Source: Sipunculus nudus
Taxonomy: Eukaryota; Annelida; Sipuncula; Golfingiida; Sipunculidae
Assembly: GCA_026874595.1 (NCBI GenBank)
Contig: CM049312.1
Coordinates: 67,240,929-67,304,928 of the forward strand
Length of the DNA stretch: 64,000 nt
Direction of reading: 5' to 3'
In this document: piece by piece, positions 11,471 through 23,852 of the stretch
Position numbering within the stretch: position 1 is the first letter of the stretch
Layout: the number at the start of each line of letters is the position of its first letter
The notes under the pieces: model-generated
The model's database searches: none
Seen by the model: only the letters and a program-made list of their open reading frames with translations
What the model was told of the DNA's origin: nothing
Made by a program: the position numbers and the translations under genes

Positions 11471-13738
11471 CTGATAAGACAAAACACTCATTCAAATAAC
11501 CGTGGCAACAAAGACCATGGGTTACTCAAAATACATAAAAAGACACACATAATATAACAGGCACATATACTATAGACAACACAATATATACATGAAGATT
11601 AGTTTAAATATACAGTCGAGCCCACTTTGTGTCATATCGGTTAATAGAAAATCCCGTTTATTGTCACATAAATCTGAAATCCCAAACCATTTCCTATATA
11701 ATCAATGGTAAATCTGACCGTTTAATATCATGGAATATTGTCATAATCCCGTTTATTGTCATGCTTCGACCCCTTGGCAATGATACCAGTTCGCAGTTAA
11801 TATCACATCAAATGTCAACAAGGCGATGAACGAGGCCAAGAGCCTGTAATCGGTCAGGCGTATCAAATGATCGCTCAGGCGTATCAAACGATCGCCTCTC
11901 CCACCTGTGTGCGGCAGGCAAGTGCAGTGATGTATGCGGGTCACTTCACGTTAATTAGCTAATTAACGTCTTAAGATACCACGGTAATCAAAATCACTGC
12001 GTTTCTTCGTACGTTAACAAGGGTGATGTTTGCGATCACATATCATACATAATGAACTCCTGGCCTTTGAAAGGCCGCGGTTTACACTTCAGTTACGTTT
12101 CGCCGAGATGATATGAAGCACGAGCTCTAAACGTTGCTTACAACTGGAAATCCCCTTTAAGGGCCCGCGAAAAGGTGTAGGTTTTGTGAGCACTGGAGGA
12201 GATACCCGGTGCAAAACCTTAATCGCGGCAAAACTTCAGAAAGTTGACAATGGCATGACGATGCCCGCTCCCCGAACAGTCCTGTCATAAAGACGATCAT
12301 GGAAGTTTGAGTCATTAAAAAGATATCCGAAAAATAAGGCGCAATAGTCGGGGAAAGAATTATCTAGTAAAACAGTTTGCCTACGCATTACGTTATTACT
12401 GTGCCGCATATTTCCAGACATTTGACCTCATGACCCAGACGCTACGTCTCCTTCTGTTTGCAAGTCGGATTTTATGTCAGTTACTGCGGAATGCGGCACA
12501 AAACCTACAGGAAATAAATTATCAGGTGCGCATAAATGTAATTTGATATGCTGATGTGCAATAAAATATTCATAAACGTTTCTGTTTCCTTTTTATTGAC
12601 GATTTATTCAATATCATTTGAGATATATCGCTTCTTCTATGACTCAAAAGGACATCAATGTTGAAGCCCGCATTATGTCACATCCCGGTTATTATCATAA
12701 TTTATGTATGCACCACCGACATGACAATAAGCGGGCTTGACTGTACATGGATCATGGACCATGAACTGGTTACATGACAATGCCAGTGCAAAAGCAACGT
12801 AAAGATAACGGCTAAGATACAACAGATGACCCACACTGGGCACTAGATGACATATACAAAAATAACACACAGTTAACAGTAATAATACTTGCAGACAACC
12901 CAGATTAATGGTCAATTTCAGCACAATACAATAACTACATACATGTATAAAACAGTTAAATACCATACACTATACAGCACATATCAATATTAATCTTAAA
13001 ATTAATATTAAATACTCTCATACCCTATAATACAGCTAATTATGCCAAAAATATTCTTTTTAAAAGACCTTAATTGTCTTTTTAAATTGCCTTATAACTT
13101 TAAACTATTACTGATATGTAAGAACGTACAAGCAAGATCTGCTATTACTAAAAGAAAGAAATTCTGCCACTAGTTGTTAAAAAACTATCAAAAACTAACA
13201 CTATGACATCATGCTGTTAGTTCAGCATCATGCAAGCTGGATTAAGTCCCTACAAATACTTGAAAATCTAAGAACAGAAATAATGTTAGAATCTAAGAGA
13301 ATTCCTACAAAAGGATATCAATGTACTACTTATTGTGTAATAGTTATGCTTAAAATTATTAACAAGGGTAAAGGCACAGATTTTCAATATGTAACTTTCT
13401 ATATATAAATTTTATGTAGAACTTAAGCCAGGGGTGGGTCTCTTCGGAAAAACAGGTCATGCCATACAGGTGAAAGAAAGACCTAAATGCCTTAAGAGAA
13501 AGAGAATTCACTGTGTTGACAATAGGCTGGACATACAGACAGATGGATATCACTACAGGATGTGAATTAAGTAACAAATATTACATGCTTTTGTAACTAC
13601 TGTATGATAATAAATGGTCTAATTTAACATAAGCAGAGCACATGAAATGTTAGTTTTGGTATCATTTTTTAAATACATTTCATGCACAGCATTATGGCTA
13701 ATAGGCATACAGACAACTAGGTGAGTACTATGACTTAC
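11471..13738 (-). other. Intron between exons G' and G
   Basis: About half of this intron is the pogo-like element at 11613-12743, which is visibly CpG-rich against a CpG-poor background. The rest is AT-rich without a recognised feature. Confidence 0.65.
11613..12743. mobile_element. Non-autonomous pogo/Tc1-mariner-like element
   Basis: The terminal inverted repeats are CAGTCGAGCCCACTTTGTGT at the left and, in reverse complement, CAGTCAAGCCCGCTTATTGT at the right, flanked by TA on both sides. CAGT ends and a TA target are typical of the pogo/Tigger branch. Subterminal copies of CCCGTTTATTGTCA recur near 11650 and 11750, and an inverted relative near 12690. The 1131-bp body has no transposase-like frame, only short ones up to 66 codons. 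High CpG content suggests recent arrival relative to methylation-driven decay; this is inference. Confidence 0.75.
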
Positions 13739-13765
13739 TCTTAGGGCTGCGTAATCCACGTAGAG
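13739..13765 (-). CDS. Exon G, 27-nt microexon (LRGLRSPK)
   Basis: The acceptor ACGCTAG|CT and donor AAGA|GTAAGT enclose exactly 27 nt. In the incoming phase 1 frame from exon F (G plus CT) the exon adds Ala and LRGLRSPK, with one base (A) left for the next exon. The acceptor lacks a strong pyrimidine tract, which is usual for regulated microexons. It is a diverged duplicate of exon G' at 11444-11470: same length, same phase, same donor hexamer. The peptide is basic, with an SPK site typical of proline-directed kinases. Confidence 0.68.
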
Positions 13766-14408
13766 CTAGCGTAATGAATAATTTATACACAAAATATTCT
13801 ATAATGTCAAAAAAATCTTATTAGAATAATTACTGAATAGTATTTCATTACCACTGTATATACATTCAACTTCTCTAATAAAACATTCTCTCAAACACAA
13901 ATGCTTTTAAAAATGTTGACTACATAAGTCTATTCATATACATGATATTTTAAGGACTGCTAGCTTTGAAGAATAAGGTATTGAATGGATGATATAAAGT
14001 TGTTTTTCAAATGTTAATAGTAAAAACACGTGAAATTTTTTAACATTAATCATGTTTAATTAAATACAACATTGATGAGTAAAATATGGGTGTAACTAAT
14101 GGTGTGTTACTGGTTTAAAGTAATGGGAAACTACATATGTCAGAGTGTAAACAAATGGAGGGGTCTTACTAGACTACCACAAGGCAAACAAATCCAAACT
14201 ACATTATCTCTCACAATATTTCCTATACTACATGTTAATGACACAAATTCTAAGTGTGATATGCTATGATTACAAAATCATGATTTTTTTTTTAAAACTT
14301 TGAAAGTGATTATAAGGATTTCAAGATATTAACAAACAAGTTTGATATCTAAGATTTTTACACAAATATGCATCACCAATGATATGTAATGAGTTTCTGA
14401 CAACTTAC
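13766..14408 (-). other. Intron between exons F and G
   Basis: Short AT-rich intron (643 bp). No repeats or extra exons were recognised. Confidence 0.7.
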
Positions 14409-14576
14409 CTTTAAGTTCATCATCTGAATCCAGATCGTGTTCACTGTACGTGTCTACTTTGCCGACAATCTGTCGAGGCGTGTTTTCTACCGAGGACAGA
14501 AAGTCCTCCTGAACGCTGGCTGTACTAACACCGGTATCCGTGCTCCGCTCTTTTTCAACCTGAGCTTTCAGAGCGG
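14409..14576 (-). CDS. Exon F, start of acidic repeat region
   Basis: This is a 168-nt exon with acceptor TTCCATTATTTCAG|CC and donor AAAG|GTAAGT. It encodes 55 residues. The first ten, ALKAQVEKER, look helical. A Ser/Thr-rich linker (STDTGVSTAS) follows, then QEDFLSSVENTPRQIV, and it ends with DTYSEHDLDSDDELK. The DLDS core is the first instance of the motif that recurs in exons H to K. It is flanked by phase 1 on both sides, so it can join exon G, G' or H directly. CpG density is high relative to the flanking intron. Confidence 0.85.
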
Positions 14577-17500
14577 CTGAAATAATGGAAAAATCGCATG
14601 AAATACACAATTATACAGGGAACATAAAGATTAATTTTATCTGATATCACAGTGTTTGTGACAACTGTGGAGCATTCAGTGCTGTGCCATTCTTGGTGTA
14701 ACGGAAAAAAGTATAAAATTAAACTTACCAGCTTGTATTCCAAACGGAATTCTTATGCACAGCTGAACTGTCCCTAAACATTAACGTCAGTGTTGTAGTA
14801 CTATAACATGAGTACAAACTGTCCTTGACATAAAGACGGTAATCCCTTCAGTATAACAACTCTGACATCTCCATCATAACTGTGTCGCTACTATCAACTT
14901 GAGGGGATGACACCGGCATCAAGCCCTAGGACTACATACTGAAGTATCCAGGCTTAGGGGTCAAACGAGGTCAAGATCAGTGTCTGGGTGTTACGTAAAA
15001 AAAAATGCTCCAATCTCTCACACAACCTATTAATATCAGATGCACTGCTGACTGAACTGAAGCCATATAAATTTATCTTGTCAAATCAGCTCCCATAATG
15101 AATTGGCCAGTTCTTTTTTATCTAACTAAAAAAATAATGTCTTTGTGCATGTATATCATTCAAAATTGCCTCAATATATTAATGATATGAATACAAAGCA
15201 CTCCACAAGAATTACTGGAGTGGCTCCGTATGTTTATTTTGTCTGTTTTAATATGAAAAAACATTTGCCCTAGGGTAACTCAGTGTAGGACGTCCGGTAG
15301 TCGTACTATCTCCCATTCTTGTTTTGGAGTCCCCAGAACCCTAGTTAACCCTCAGAGCTATTCTTATTGATAAGTACCTAGGGAATGTTGGTTTAACAGC
15401 AGTTTAAGTGTGTATTCTTGTGCCTAAAATTACATAGGTGTGGCAGATAAGAATAACAAATACACAATAAAAATGCAATTACTATATACAGTAAAGCCTC
15501 AACTGTTATGTCAAACTTGCTTAATTTGAATATGTACCTCACTAATGTCAAAGTAGCAAACAACATGCAGTAACTTGCTATATTCAGCTATAGAACTACA
15601 TACCCGGTAGTAAGCCCTGATTAAATTATACACCTTGTGTGGTTTTATGTCTTCTGTCGGGTGATACTTTAATTTTGACACAAACAAGTTTTACTGTTGC
15701 TACACCATTGAAACTCTAAAATCATAATAAAAAAATCTTATTTTGGTATACTTTTGGCAGAGGTAAACTCCTAAGTGTGTAAGCATCTCTGTTTGTGGGT
15801 TATACCAATGAGAAACCCCCTAAATTTGCACTCGTTTGTAAGTGATACATGGTTATGGGGCACAGCCTTCCCATTTAGCATGAAGAGTTCATCTAATGAG
15901 CAAGTGAGATTCAACCTCACTCTCCCAGCTCAGAGTCATAAAACTGTCCTTTAAACCTATATATCATGTAAACCGGTAAAACTTTACATCAATAGTTTAT
16001 ACAGACAACCCAGCCATATATGGATTCAGAAAATATTGTGGGTTTAAAATTTTAAGATTTTGACATGAAACACTATTTGTGAGAGTAAAACTTTCATGAA
16101 TTAATCATTTCTAGATATGCCTTGTGTCAAAATTAATACCTGAGCAAACCTGAAAATTAGCCAAAGAGCAAGCATATATTTTTATAAGAATGTTCACAAC
16201 TTTTACTGGCTATACTACTTTTTTTATTAAATGTTTGTTTCATGCAAACTGGTAACCAGCAATCTAAGGCTCAATGGCAAAAAGACTAAATATTGGCTCA
16301 CTTATCTGAAAAGTCGGTGAAAATTTGTGGATTTATGTCGATAGATTTCTCTAAACGATTGTTGGTTTTTAATTTTTTGGACATAAAAGCTAACCACAAA
16401 TTACACAAAAATAAACGAACAATTCTTAAACCAAAGTACCAAGTTTAGGCTTAATTTTAGGTGAAAAAAATCTGTTTTATGGATTTTTCATTTGATAGTA
16501 AACAAATCCAGATATATATAGTAATAGTAAAACACTAAAACATTTGACATACTTTTATATTTTTGGAACTCATGCCTGATCTGTGTCTGTTTAAAGACAA
16601 AAATTATACATTAGTAGTTCAGCATTAACTTGTTATTGATTATCCTTATTACTCATTACTATGGCAACAACAGGGTCAAAACACAGTGAAATTCATATTA
16701 CTAAGAGGAAGGAAGACATTAATGTGATTCATTTCAAACATATACACCCACAGTTAATTAGTTCAGTTAATTAAATACTGTGGTTGGCTTCATGTTTGAA
16801 AAGTTAAAATATCGCAATTTTCTTTTATTCATTGTTTCACGAGGGTTATATTCTCACTATATTACCTGATAAAAGACTTACAAAGAGTATAACCCCAGGA
16901 TCATAATACTTTGAAATTTTCACCTAATTTCCAACAGAAAGGCATTGAAACAGGTTTGCTTTTCTGCAGAAAATAAAGCCTTTCTGCTAAAGATGCATCC
17001 ATCTTATCAAACTTTCAGTCACACTTTGATCAGTGTAAACCAGATTCTACCATCCCATATGCATGAACACTTGAATGCCTTATAAGAGCTGAATATTTTC
17101 AAAAGAAAACTGTTATATCAGAAACACAACTTTGCAGGGAAAAAAACAGGAAAATATAGGAGATTAGGGCCTAAATGACGGAAAGTAAAAAAAATTATAG
17201 ACCATTTGTACAGGAAAATATGGGAAATATAGGAAGTCAATGGAACACCACCTGCAAAATATTTTGTTTTATGTCATGTTTGTATCTACTTATCAGCTAC
17301 TAATGTGGAAAACATCTAGGTGTTCACCTTTCCAATGGATGGGTACAAAATGAAACATGCCTTTCTTTGCACATGTTTGCCTTTCTGAGACAGGTGGAAA
17401 GGCATTATTACGACCCCTGTCACCATTTTTATATTAGTTACTGATCAATATCAAATAATTAAGTGTACAAAATCTTAACTTCACGTGGGTTGTAGGGAAC

Positions 17501-19190
17501 ATTGACCAACTGGAAATTATTACTCATTATTTGTAGATGATTTAAAAGTTCTCATATTATTTATGATAGCAAACTTTGAACATACAAGATTATTATTATT
17601 ATTAAATCAATTTTTCATCTTTTAATGATGGGACCTCTTATTCAAACAAGGCCTTATTTTCACAATAATATCCCTTTACTAAATATTGCAAATTAATAAA
17701 AATGAAACACGAACAAAACAGACATTTGCATTATCTGTGAATTTTAATTTCTTAGACATTATAAATACACAAAAACAATCCAACTTAATCCTCCTAAACT
17801 GCACATACCTTCATATCAGTCATTGAGTCTATATATATTTACACTTTGTGACAAATGAACACCCTACAGTTAATAAAATACCATGCAAAGAACTACTTGG
17901 ATAAGGGGAGAGTGTCTGAATGCTCTTATCAGTGTCTACACCAATTATCTGTGGCCATCATGTGAGCGCCTCATCAAATGAGCCATCGTAAATTGTTATC
18001 TCAATGGCCTCAGTGGCGACAGGACCAATTGACCTCACCGGTGCACCAGAAAAAAATACAGGTTCAAGAAAAAAGCTTGATCTTGACAAGGTATTGATTG
18101 TCTACGTAGAATAGTCAGGGAAGGTTATGATACAATAGCTGGCTGAAATGTAATATATATCCACAGTCTATCTCAGATTTAATTTACAGTATTATACTTG
18201 CATGTGGAGCAGGCTCAATTTGTGAGGATTTGTCATATGAAATGAACATTTAAATTGTTATTATTTGCTACAAAAGCTCCATAAAAATAACGACAATTTG
18301 GTAAAAAATGTTGTTTTTTTTTAAATTAAATAAGTCATTTGATTAAGTCATAATTAAATTCTGTATCTCAAATTAACAATAATATTAGATAATTACAAAC
18401 AGTTTTACATTAATTTGATAATTGAAGGAGTCTTGTGGATATTAAGTCATCAAGAACAGTTATAAGCTGAATCAAGGGTATGGGTAGCCATAACCTTCAA
18501 GTGATTAGACAAGAATTCATTTTCTTTGTTATTATAATTGAAGATCAGGATTTAAACCGGACTAAATTGGGATCTGGTCTGGACCAATCAGAAATTGGTC
18601 CTGATTGGGACCTGGGCCCTAGCTGACATATCCATATGTTATTTAATGAAATTGTGTAACATCTCAGGTTAAAAAAGAGTGATTACATGACTGATTATGT
18701 TATCATACCTAGCTTTATATTTAGGTGTACATCATGCATATATTGTACTTGAAGTACATGATTATCAATAAAGAAGACATTTGAAAATGGAACAGGTTGT
18801 TCTGCAAGTTTGGTATGACCTTAAAATTTTATGAAGTAACAAGATCTAATTTTACCAGATTACAGAAATTAAATCATCTGGAACTACTCTCATCGATCAT
18901 ATAATATTCTTAAGGTAAAAATATTAAAGAATAGGTAGTTCTTGCTTACCATCATGTATGATCATTTAATCTGCATTTTTGTATACAAATAATTTTATGT
19001 ACAAACATAAAGACTTTGATCCTTTTGACCAAGGTATATATAAGCAACATACACCTTCTGTTGTTTCTTTGATTTTGCACTCTTAAACACACCTACCATA
19101 GATGATCCAATAAATCAAACTGTAGTGTAACAACCACCAAACCATGAAGATATTTATTCGGGAGCTAACAGCTTTATACTTAGCACCTAC

Positions 19191-19257
19191 CTTTATGGTT
19201 TACACAAGTAGAAGAATTAAACGAAGGATCACACTTTGTCCTAACCTCAGTCGCCAT
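19191..19257 (-). CDS. Exon D2, candidate alternative first coding exon
   Basis: An ATG in a favourable context (ATCCATGGCG) opens 22 codons: MATEVRTKCDPSFN, then SSTCVNHK. The exon ends AAAG|GTAGGT, a strong donor in phase 1. Exon F requires phase 1, so the join reads VNHK-A-ALKAQVEK and stays open. The upstream minus-strand frame is open for at least 37 more codons, so a longer exon is possible. The next several hundred bases are richer in CpG than the surrounding introns, and a CCAAT sequence lies on the minus strand near 19556-19560, as a promoter region might have. This isoform would contain only the repeat-bearing part of the protein plus a short cysteine-containing leader. Confidence 0.55.
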
Positions 19258-19700
19258 GGATACTAGTAATCCACATAGTAATGAACTAATATCCAAACCC
19301 TTACTCAAAATCCCGAGATTCCAGTAAGTAGTGCACTTAACAGGCAGACGACAGGGTGCAAAGCCCAAACTGTCCGTTCAACGGTGGGCAGAGGACTCCA
19401 AATCACGACTTGACGAACTCTAAACACTGATTGACTAGCTTGTGTACACACAAGTAACAAATGCTTTCACTAGGGTCAGGCCTGTTGAATAGCTTAAAAA
19501 TATTTGTGCAAGTGCCGCAGGGAAAACATTACAACAGTGCCGCCATAGATATGCTAATTGGACCAATAACCTATGCCCTCAGGGTGAGGTGAATCGCTCC
19601 CCCTCTCCAGGATTGAACACGTTTAGTCTTGTTCCCCGACTAGCCGCTTCCTACTCTGCCATTGACTTTTTACACTTGATCTGTCAGAGGAAAGCGGGTT
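19258..19700 (-). promoter_or_regulatory. Possible internal promoter region
   Basis: This stretch directly upstream of exon D2 (minus strand) is richer in GC and CpG than the neighbouring intron. It includes minus-strand CCAAT near 19556-19560 and no dispersed repeat that I recognise. There is no clear TATA box. The call depends on exon D2 being a first exon. Confidence 0.3.
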
Positions 19701-20946
19701 TATGGGTTTACTAAGTGTACTCTAGCCCAACAGCAATTGGAGAAGCCATGACTTTTATATATGGCAAATAAACACCTCCAGGCCTCTGAGGTGAAAGTCG
19801 TTACAGCACACATTAGAGTTCTGTGGAGTAATTTACATGATGATTACATTGGTGTTAATGACAATTACATACATATTAAGTCCTGGGTCAAGCAATTATT
19901 GTTTAACTTGGGAGCTCCTTATGTGTTAATAATAGACTACAATTAATTGATAGCAACATTGAAATTCACTTACATGTTTATCAATATAGGTCTTTTCTCA
20001 TTGAAAACTGTATATTCAGGTAAATTTCCAACAAACTCTCTTATCTATTAACATGGTTTATTTTAATATCTAGACATTTTTATCATAAACATTATTTTTA
20101 AAATTTGTCTTTTATTTAAATTTATTCTAAGTTGACGTTTATTTACACAGTTTACTGGAAAGTGCAAATGACAGAAAAATTTATATATTAATATTTAAAA
20201 AAAAATGCTACAAAAGTTTTCTATTTCAATCACTATAAACATTAATTTAATAATTCTTATCAATTTTAATAATTGTAGAGTTACTCTTTAAGCACCTACA
20301 TTAAGCACAACAAATGAAGGTATCATTATCATCTAAAACTGCTAAATCTAAAATCAGTCAAGAGTGGTTTATATTCATATTAAACCCCATAAAGTATAAA
20401 TTATTTTAAACTTGGTACAGTGATCTTCCTGAAAGTATACATATTTATTTACTTTTTATTCATTTTCACATGATTTTATAACATTTTGGAAATTTTTAAA
20501 TTCTTAAAAGGTCCACTATTTTAAGCCCTTACCAACAATAATGCAATTTTTAATAGACTAATACAAAACTAAATCACAATATTCAATTTAAAATTTCATT
20601 TTTCAACAAGAAATACAAACAGTACAGGAAAAACAAACAAAAAACATTTTTTAATATATTGTCAAGTAGTTTAATATATATAAGTCAATTAAAAAGGGAA
20701 TTATTATTGATGGGGGCATAATATAGTGTACCTTTTAATCATTACAATTTTATGAAAATGAAGGAAATGTTAAAAAAAATATGTATACCATCAGAAAGAA
20801 CACGATACCAGGTTTAAAATATTTATAATGTTTACTTTCTGGGGTCTAATATTAATTTATAGCATGCACTTTTGAAATGATTACGGTTATTGGGGTTTAG
20901 GATGATAATGATACCTTGAAGTGTAATATCAGTCTCGCCACAATAC

Positions 20947-21058
20947 CTTTGATTTCGCCGGCAGTCTCATCACCCGTATCAAACTCCACACCCTGGTCCC
21001 GAAGGTGGCTTCGTTCTGCTTTTGATGGACGCTTCTTCTTTGTTTTTGTCGGTGCTGC
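20947..21058 (-). CDS. Exon E, lysine-rich segment
   Basis: This is a 112-nt exon with acceptor TGTTCTTTCAG|GC and donor AAAG|GTATTG. It encodes 37 residues starting AAPTKTKKKRPSKAERSHLR and ending GDETAGEIK. A basic N-terminal half with a KKKRP-type run, which could act as a nuclear or nucleolar localisation signal or an acidic-surface contact, is followed by an acidic half. It accepts exon C or exon D in phase 0 and passes phase 1 to exon F, giving EIK-A-ALKAQVEK. An hAT-like MITE lies about 145 bases upstream, and the 47-bp minisatellite begins about 650 bases upstream. Confidence 0.82.
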
Positions 21059-21203
21059 CTGAAAGAACATAAATAACCCCACTCATGAAATTGTTAAATT
21101 CACATGAAAATAAACACAAAAGCTGAATACTTTCTCCTTTCAAGATGCCACTGACCAAAGCACCTTTTCTTGCCAATCAGGTATGTTTTCCTGCAGTTAT
21201 TCA

Positions 21204-21396
21204 GAAGCGGATCCATGGGGGGTCCATGGGGTCCGGACCCCCCCTTTTTCATCAGAAACAACGTTTTTTTTAGGGCTTCAGACAAAATTTTGCCACCTGG
21301 ACCCCCCCTTTTTCAGACCGAGGACCTTTTTTTTAGGGTTTTCATTTGTCCTCCTGGGTTGGACCCCCCCTTTTCCTAAATCCTGGATCCGCCCCT
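21204..21396. mobile_element. hAT-like MITE, copy 2
   Basis: It has the same end and body structure as the copy at 9109-9304: GAAGCGGATCC at the left, GGATCCGCCCCT at the right, and internal GGACCCCCCCTTTT blocks. The flanking 8-mers GTTATTCA and GTTATTTG match at six of eight positions, a better-preserved 8-bp target duplication than in copy 1. It is non-coding. Confidence 0.75.
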
Positions 21397-21714
21397 GTTA
21401 TTTGAAATCTAAGAGCATGCACTGTAGAGAAAATGGTTCCATTGAAAATTGGATATACAAGCTCATATGTGAGATGAAACAATCATATTAGAATTGTTGT
21501 ACAGGTGAGACCAAAATCCTACAGATCAAGGACCAGCTCCATTCCCACTGGAGAAATCTAAATCTTCTAGAGGACCTGGTGGATTTCCACTGGTGAGATC
21601 TTAATCCACTGGAAAAATAAGGTGGATTCCCTATTGTTAGACCTGTATCCTCTATAGAATTGTGGTGGATTCCCAATGATGAAAAATAAATCACCTAATG
21701 AATAACCTGATGCA

Positions 21715-23175
21715 TTCTAACATTCACTGCATGTTCCCACTGGTGAGACATCTTTTCCCTCATGTAAGGCACCTAGAGTGTTCTCAGTGGTAAAACATCT
21801 CTTCCTTCAAGTGAGGCACCCAGTGGAGAGAGATCTCTTCCTCTTCCTTCATGTGAGGCACATAGTGTTCCCACTGGTGATAGATCTCTTGCTTCATGTG
21901 AGGCACCTACAGTGTTCCCACTGGTGAGAGATCTCTTCCTTCATGTGAGGCACCTCAAGTGCTCTCACCGGTGAGAGATCTCTTCCTTAATGTGAGGCAC
22001 CTAGAGTGTCCCCAGTGGTCAGAGATCCCTTCCTTCATGTGAGTCACCCAGAGTGTTCTCAGTGGTGAGATTTCTTCCTTCATGTGAGGCACCTCAAGTG
22101 CTCTCACCGGTGAGAGATCTCTTCCTTAATGTGAGGCACCTAGAGTGTCCCCAGTGGTCAGAGATCCCTTCCTTCATGTGAGTCACCCAGAGTGTTCTCA
22201 GTGGTGAGAGATCTCTTCCTTTATGTGAGTCACCTTGAGTGTTCTCACTGGCGAGACATCTCTTCCTTCATGTGAGGCACCTAGAGTGTTCCCAATAGTG
22301 AGAGACCTCTTCCTTCATGGGAGGCACCTAAAGTCTTCCCAATGGTGAGACATCTCTTCCTTCATGGGAGGCACCTAGAGTGCTCCCAATAGTGAGAGAT
22401 CTCTTCCTTCATGTGAGTCACCTAGAGTGTTCTCAGTGGTGAGATTTCTTCCTTCATGTGAGGCACCTCAAGTGCTCTCACCGGTGAGAGATCTCTTCCT
22501 TAATGTGAGGCACCTAGAGTGTCCCCAGTGGTCAGAGATCCCTTCCTTCATGTGAGGCACCTAGAGTGTTCCCAATAGTGAGAGACCTCTTCCTTCATGG
22601 GAGGCACCTAAAGTCTTCCCAATGGTGAGACATCTCTTCCTTCATGGGAGGCACCTAGAGTGCTCCCAATAGTGAGAGATCTCTTCCTTCATGTGAGTCA
22701 CCTAGAGTGTTCTCAGTGGTGAGATTTCTTCCTTCATGTGAGGTACCTAGAGTATTCCCAATGATTAGACATCCTTACCCTCATGTGAGGCACCAAGAGT
22801 GTTCTCAGTGGTGAGAGATCTCTTCCTTCATGTGAGGCACCTAGATTTTCCCCACTGGTGAGACATCTTAAACCTCATGTGAGGCACCCAGTGTGTTCCC
22901 ACTGGTGAGACATCTCTTCCTTCATGTGAGGCACCTAGAGTATTCCCACTGGTGAGAGGTCTCTTCCTTCAGGTGAGGCACCAAGAGAGCTCTCACTGGT
23001 GAGACATCTTTCCCTCATGTGAGGCACCTAGAGTGTTCCCAATGGTGAGGGGTCTCTTCCTTCATGTGAGGCACCAAGAGAGCTCTCACTGGTGAGACAT
23101 CTTTCCCTCATGTGAGGCACCTAGAGTGTTCCCAATGGTAAGAGATCTCTTCCCTCCTGTAAGGCACCTGAACAG
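21715..23175. repeat. 47-bp minisatellite with higher-order duplication
   Basis: About 30 tandem units of roughly 47 bp. A typical unit reads ATGTGAGGCACCTAGAGTGT, then TCCCA-TGGTGAGAGATC, then TCTTCCTTC. Units vary at a few positions (AGTGT/CTCAAGTGC, GGTGAG/GGTCAG). Blocks repeat at a larger scale: the CTCAAGTGCTCTCACCGG variant recurs at about 21953, 22092 and 22467, and the block 22290-22460 is repeated at about 22570-22740. A degenerate continuation is visible to about 21500. It lies in an intron and has no long frame. Confidence 0.9.
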
Positions 23176-23852
23176 TCCAACAAGTGAAATATCTGGCCTC
23201 TGACCTCAAGCAGGCCAACTGAAGGATCTGTTCTGGTGAGAGGTACAGTTCCAAAACAAAGATGGATACCAACTTAAGAGGCCTGTAAAACCTTATTTGA
23301 GACACCTAATTATATAGGGTTCACATATAGGGAGATACAGTCTTACGATAAAATAAACAACTACTAAAAGATGGTAGGATCTGTATATTTATTAGGCACA
23401 GTGAGCCTTCATTTCAATATTTTCAACCAGATTAGTGAGTAGGGGAACCAATCTACAAGAGGGAATTCTGTATTGCTTATTTCCAGTCAACAGTGTAGAA
23501 AATAGCCTTGTACCCTTCTCTTTCTGAGGTGACAATCTTACAATACAGTATTATATCCTTGATCCAAATATCTATATAAACATGTATTAATCCTATATAT
23601 ACAGGTATTTCTGGTTTAGAATCCCGTTAGAGAACTAAGGGCATAACTACAAGTTCCTCAGGCCTGCACAAACATTAATTCACTCTTGTTCTATTGAGTA
23701 CATGAATGCACTATGCATGCTAGCATACTGTGGAATGTATGTATAACCCATTTTGCTTTCAATGTCTCATATATAAGCACAGGATTGCAACAATGCATGC
23801 TCACAGGTGTTGCTGAGTATGTTTTCTCTGGTATATTTTTTCCTACCTTTTA

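Larger units (their letters stand above)
14577..20946 (-). other. Intron between exons E and F
   Basis: It contains the alternative first exon D2 (19191-19257) and its CpG-richer upstream flank to about 19700. A further strong donor, AGCTG|GTAAGT, lies at 14724-14732 but has no in-phase exon. A CAGTAAAGCCTCAA end-like sequence at about 15489 resembles a pogo-type terminus, but no partner end was found. 20000-20900 is very AT-rich without features. Confidence 0.6.

Noticed and set aside
14724-14775. Donor AGCTG|GTAAGT with a possible 45-nt exon (acceptor GTTTAG) upstream of exon F
   Set aside because: The phase-1 reading is open but has no fit between E (phase 1) and F beyond chance and a weak acceptor. 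The ATG-started reading ends in phase 2 and hits a stop in exon F.
15489-15620. Pogo-like end CAGTAAAGCCTCAACTG
   Set aside because: No matching inverted end was found within a few kilobases.
21715-23175. CRISPR-like array
   Set aside because: Units are contiguous 47-bp tandem repeats with no unique spacers, in eukaryotic intron DNA.
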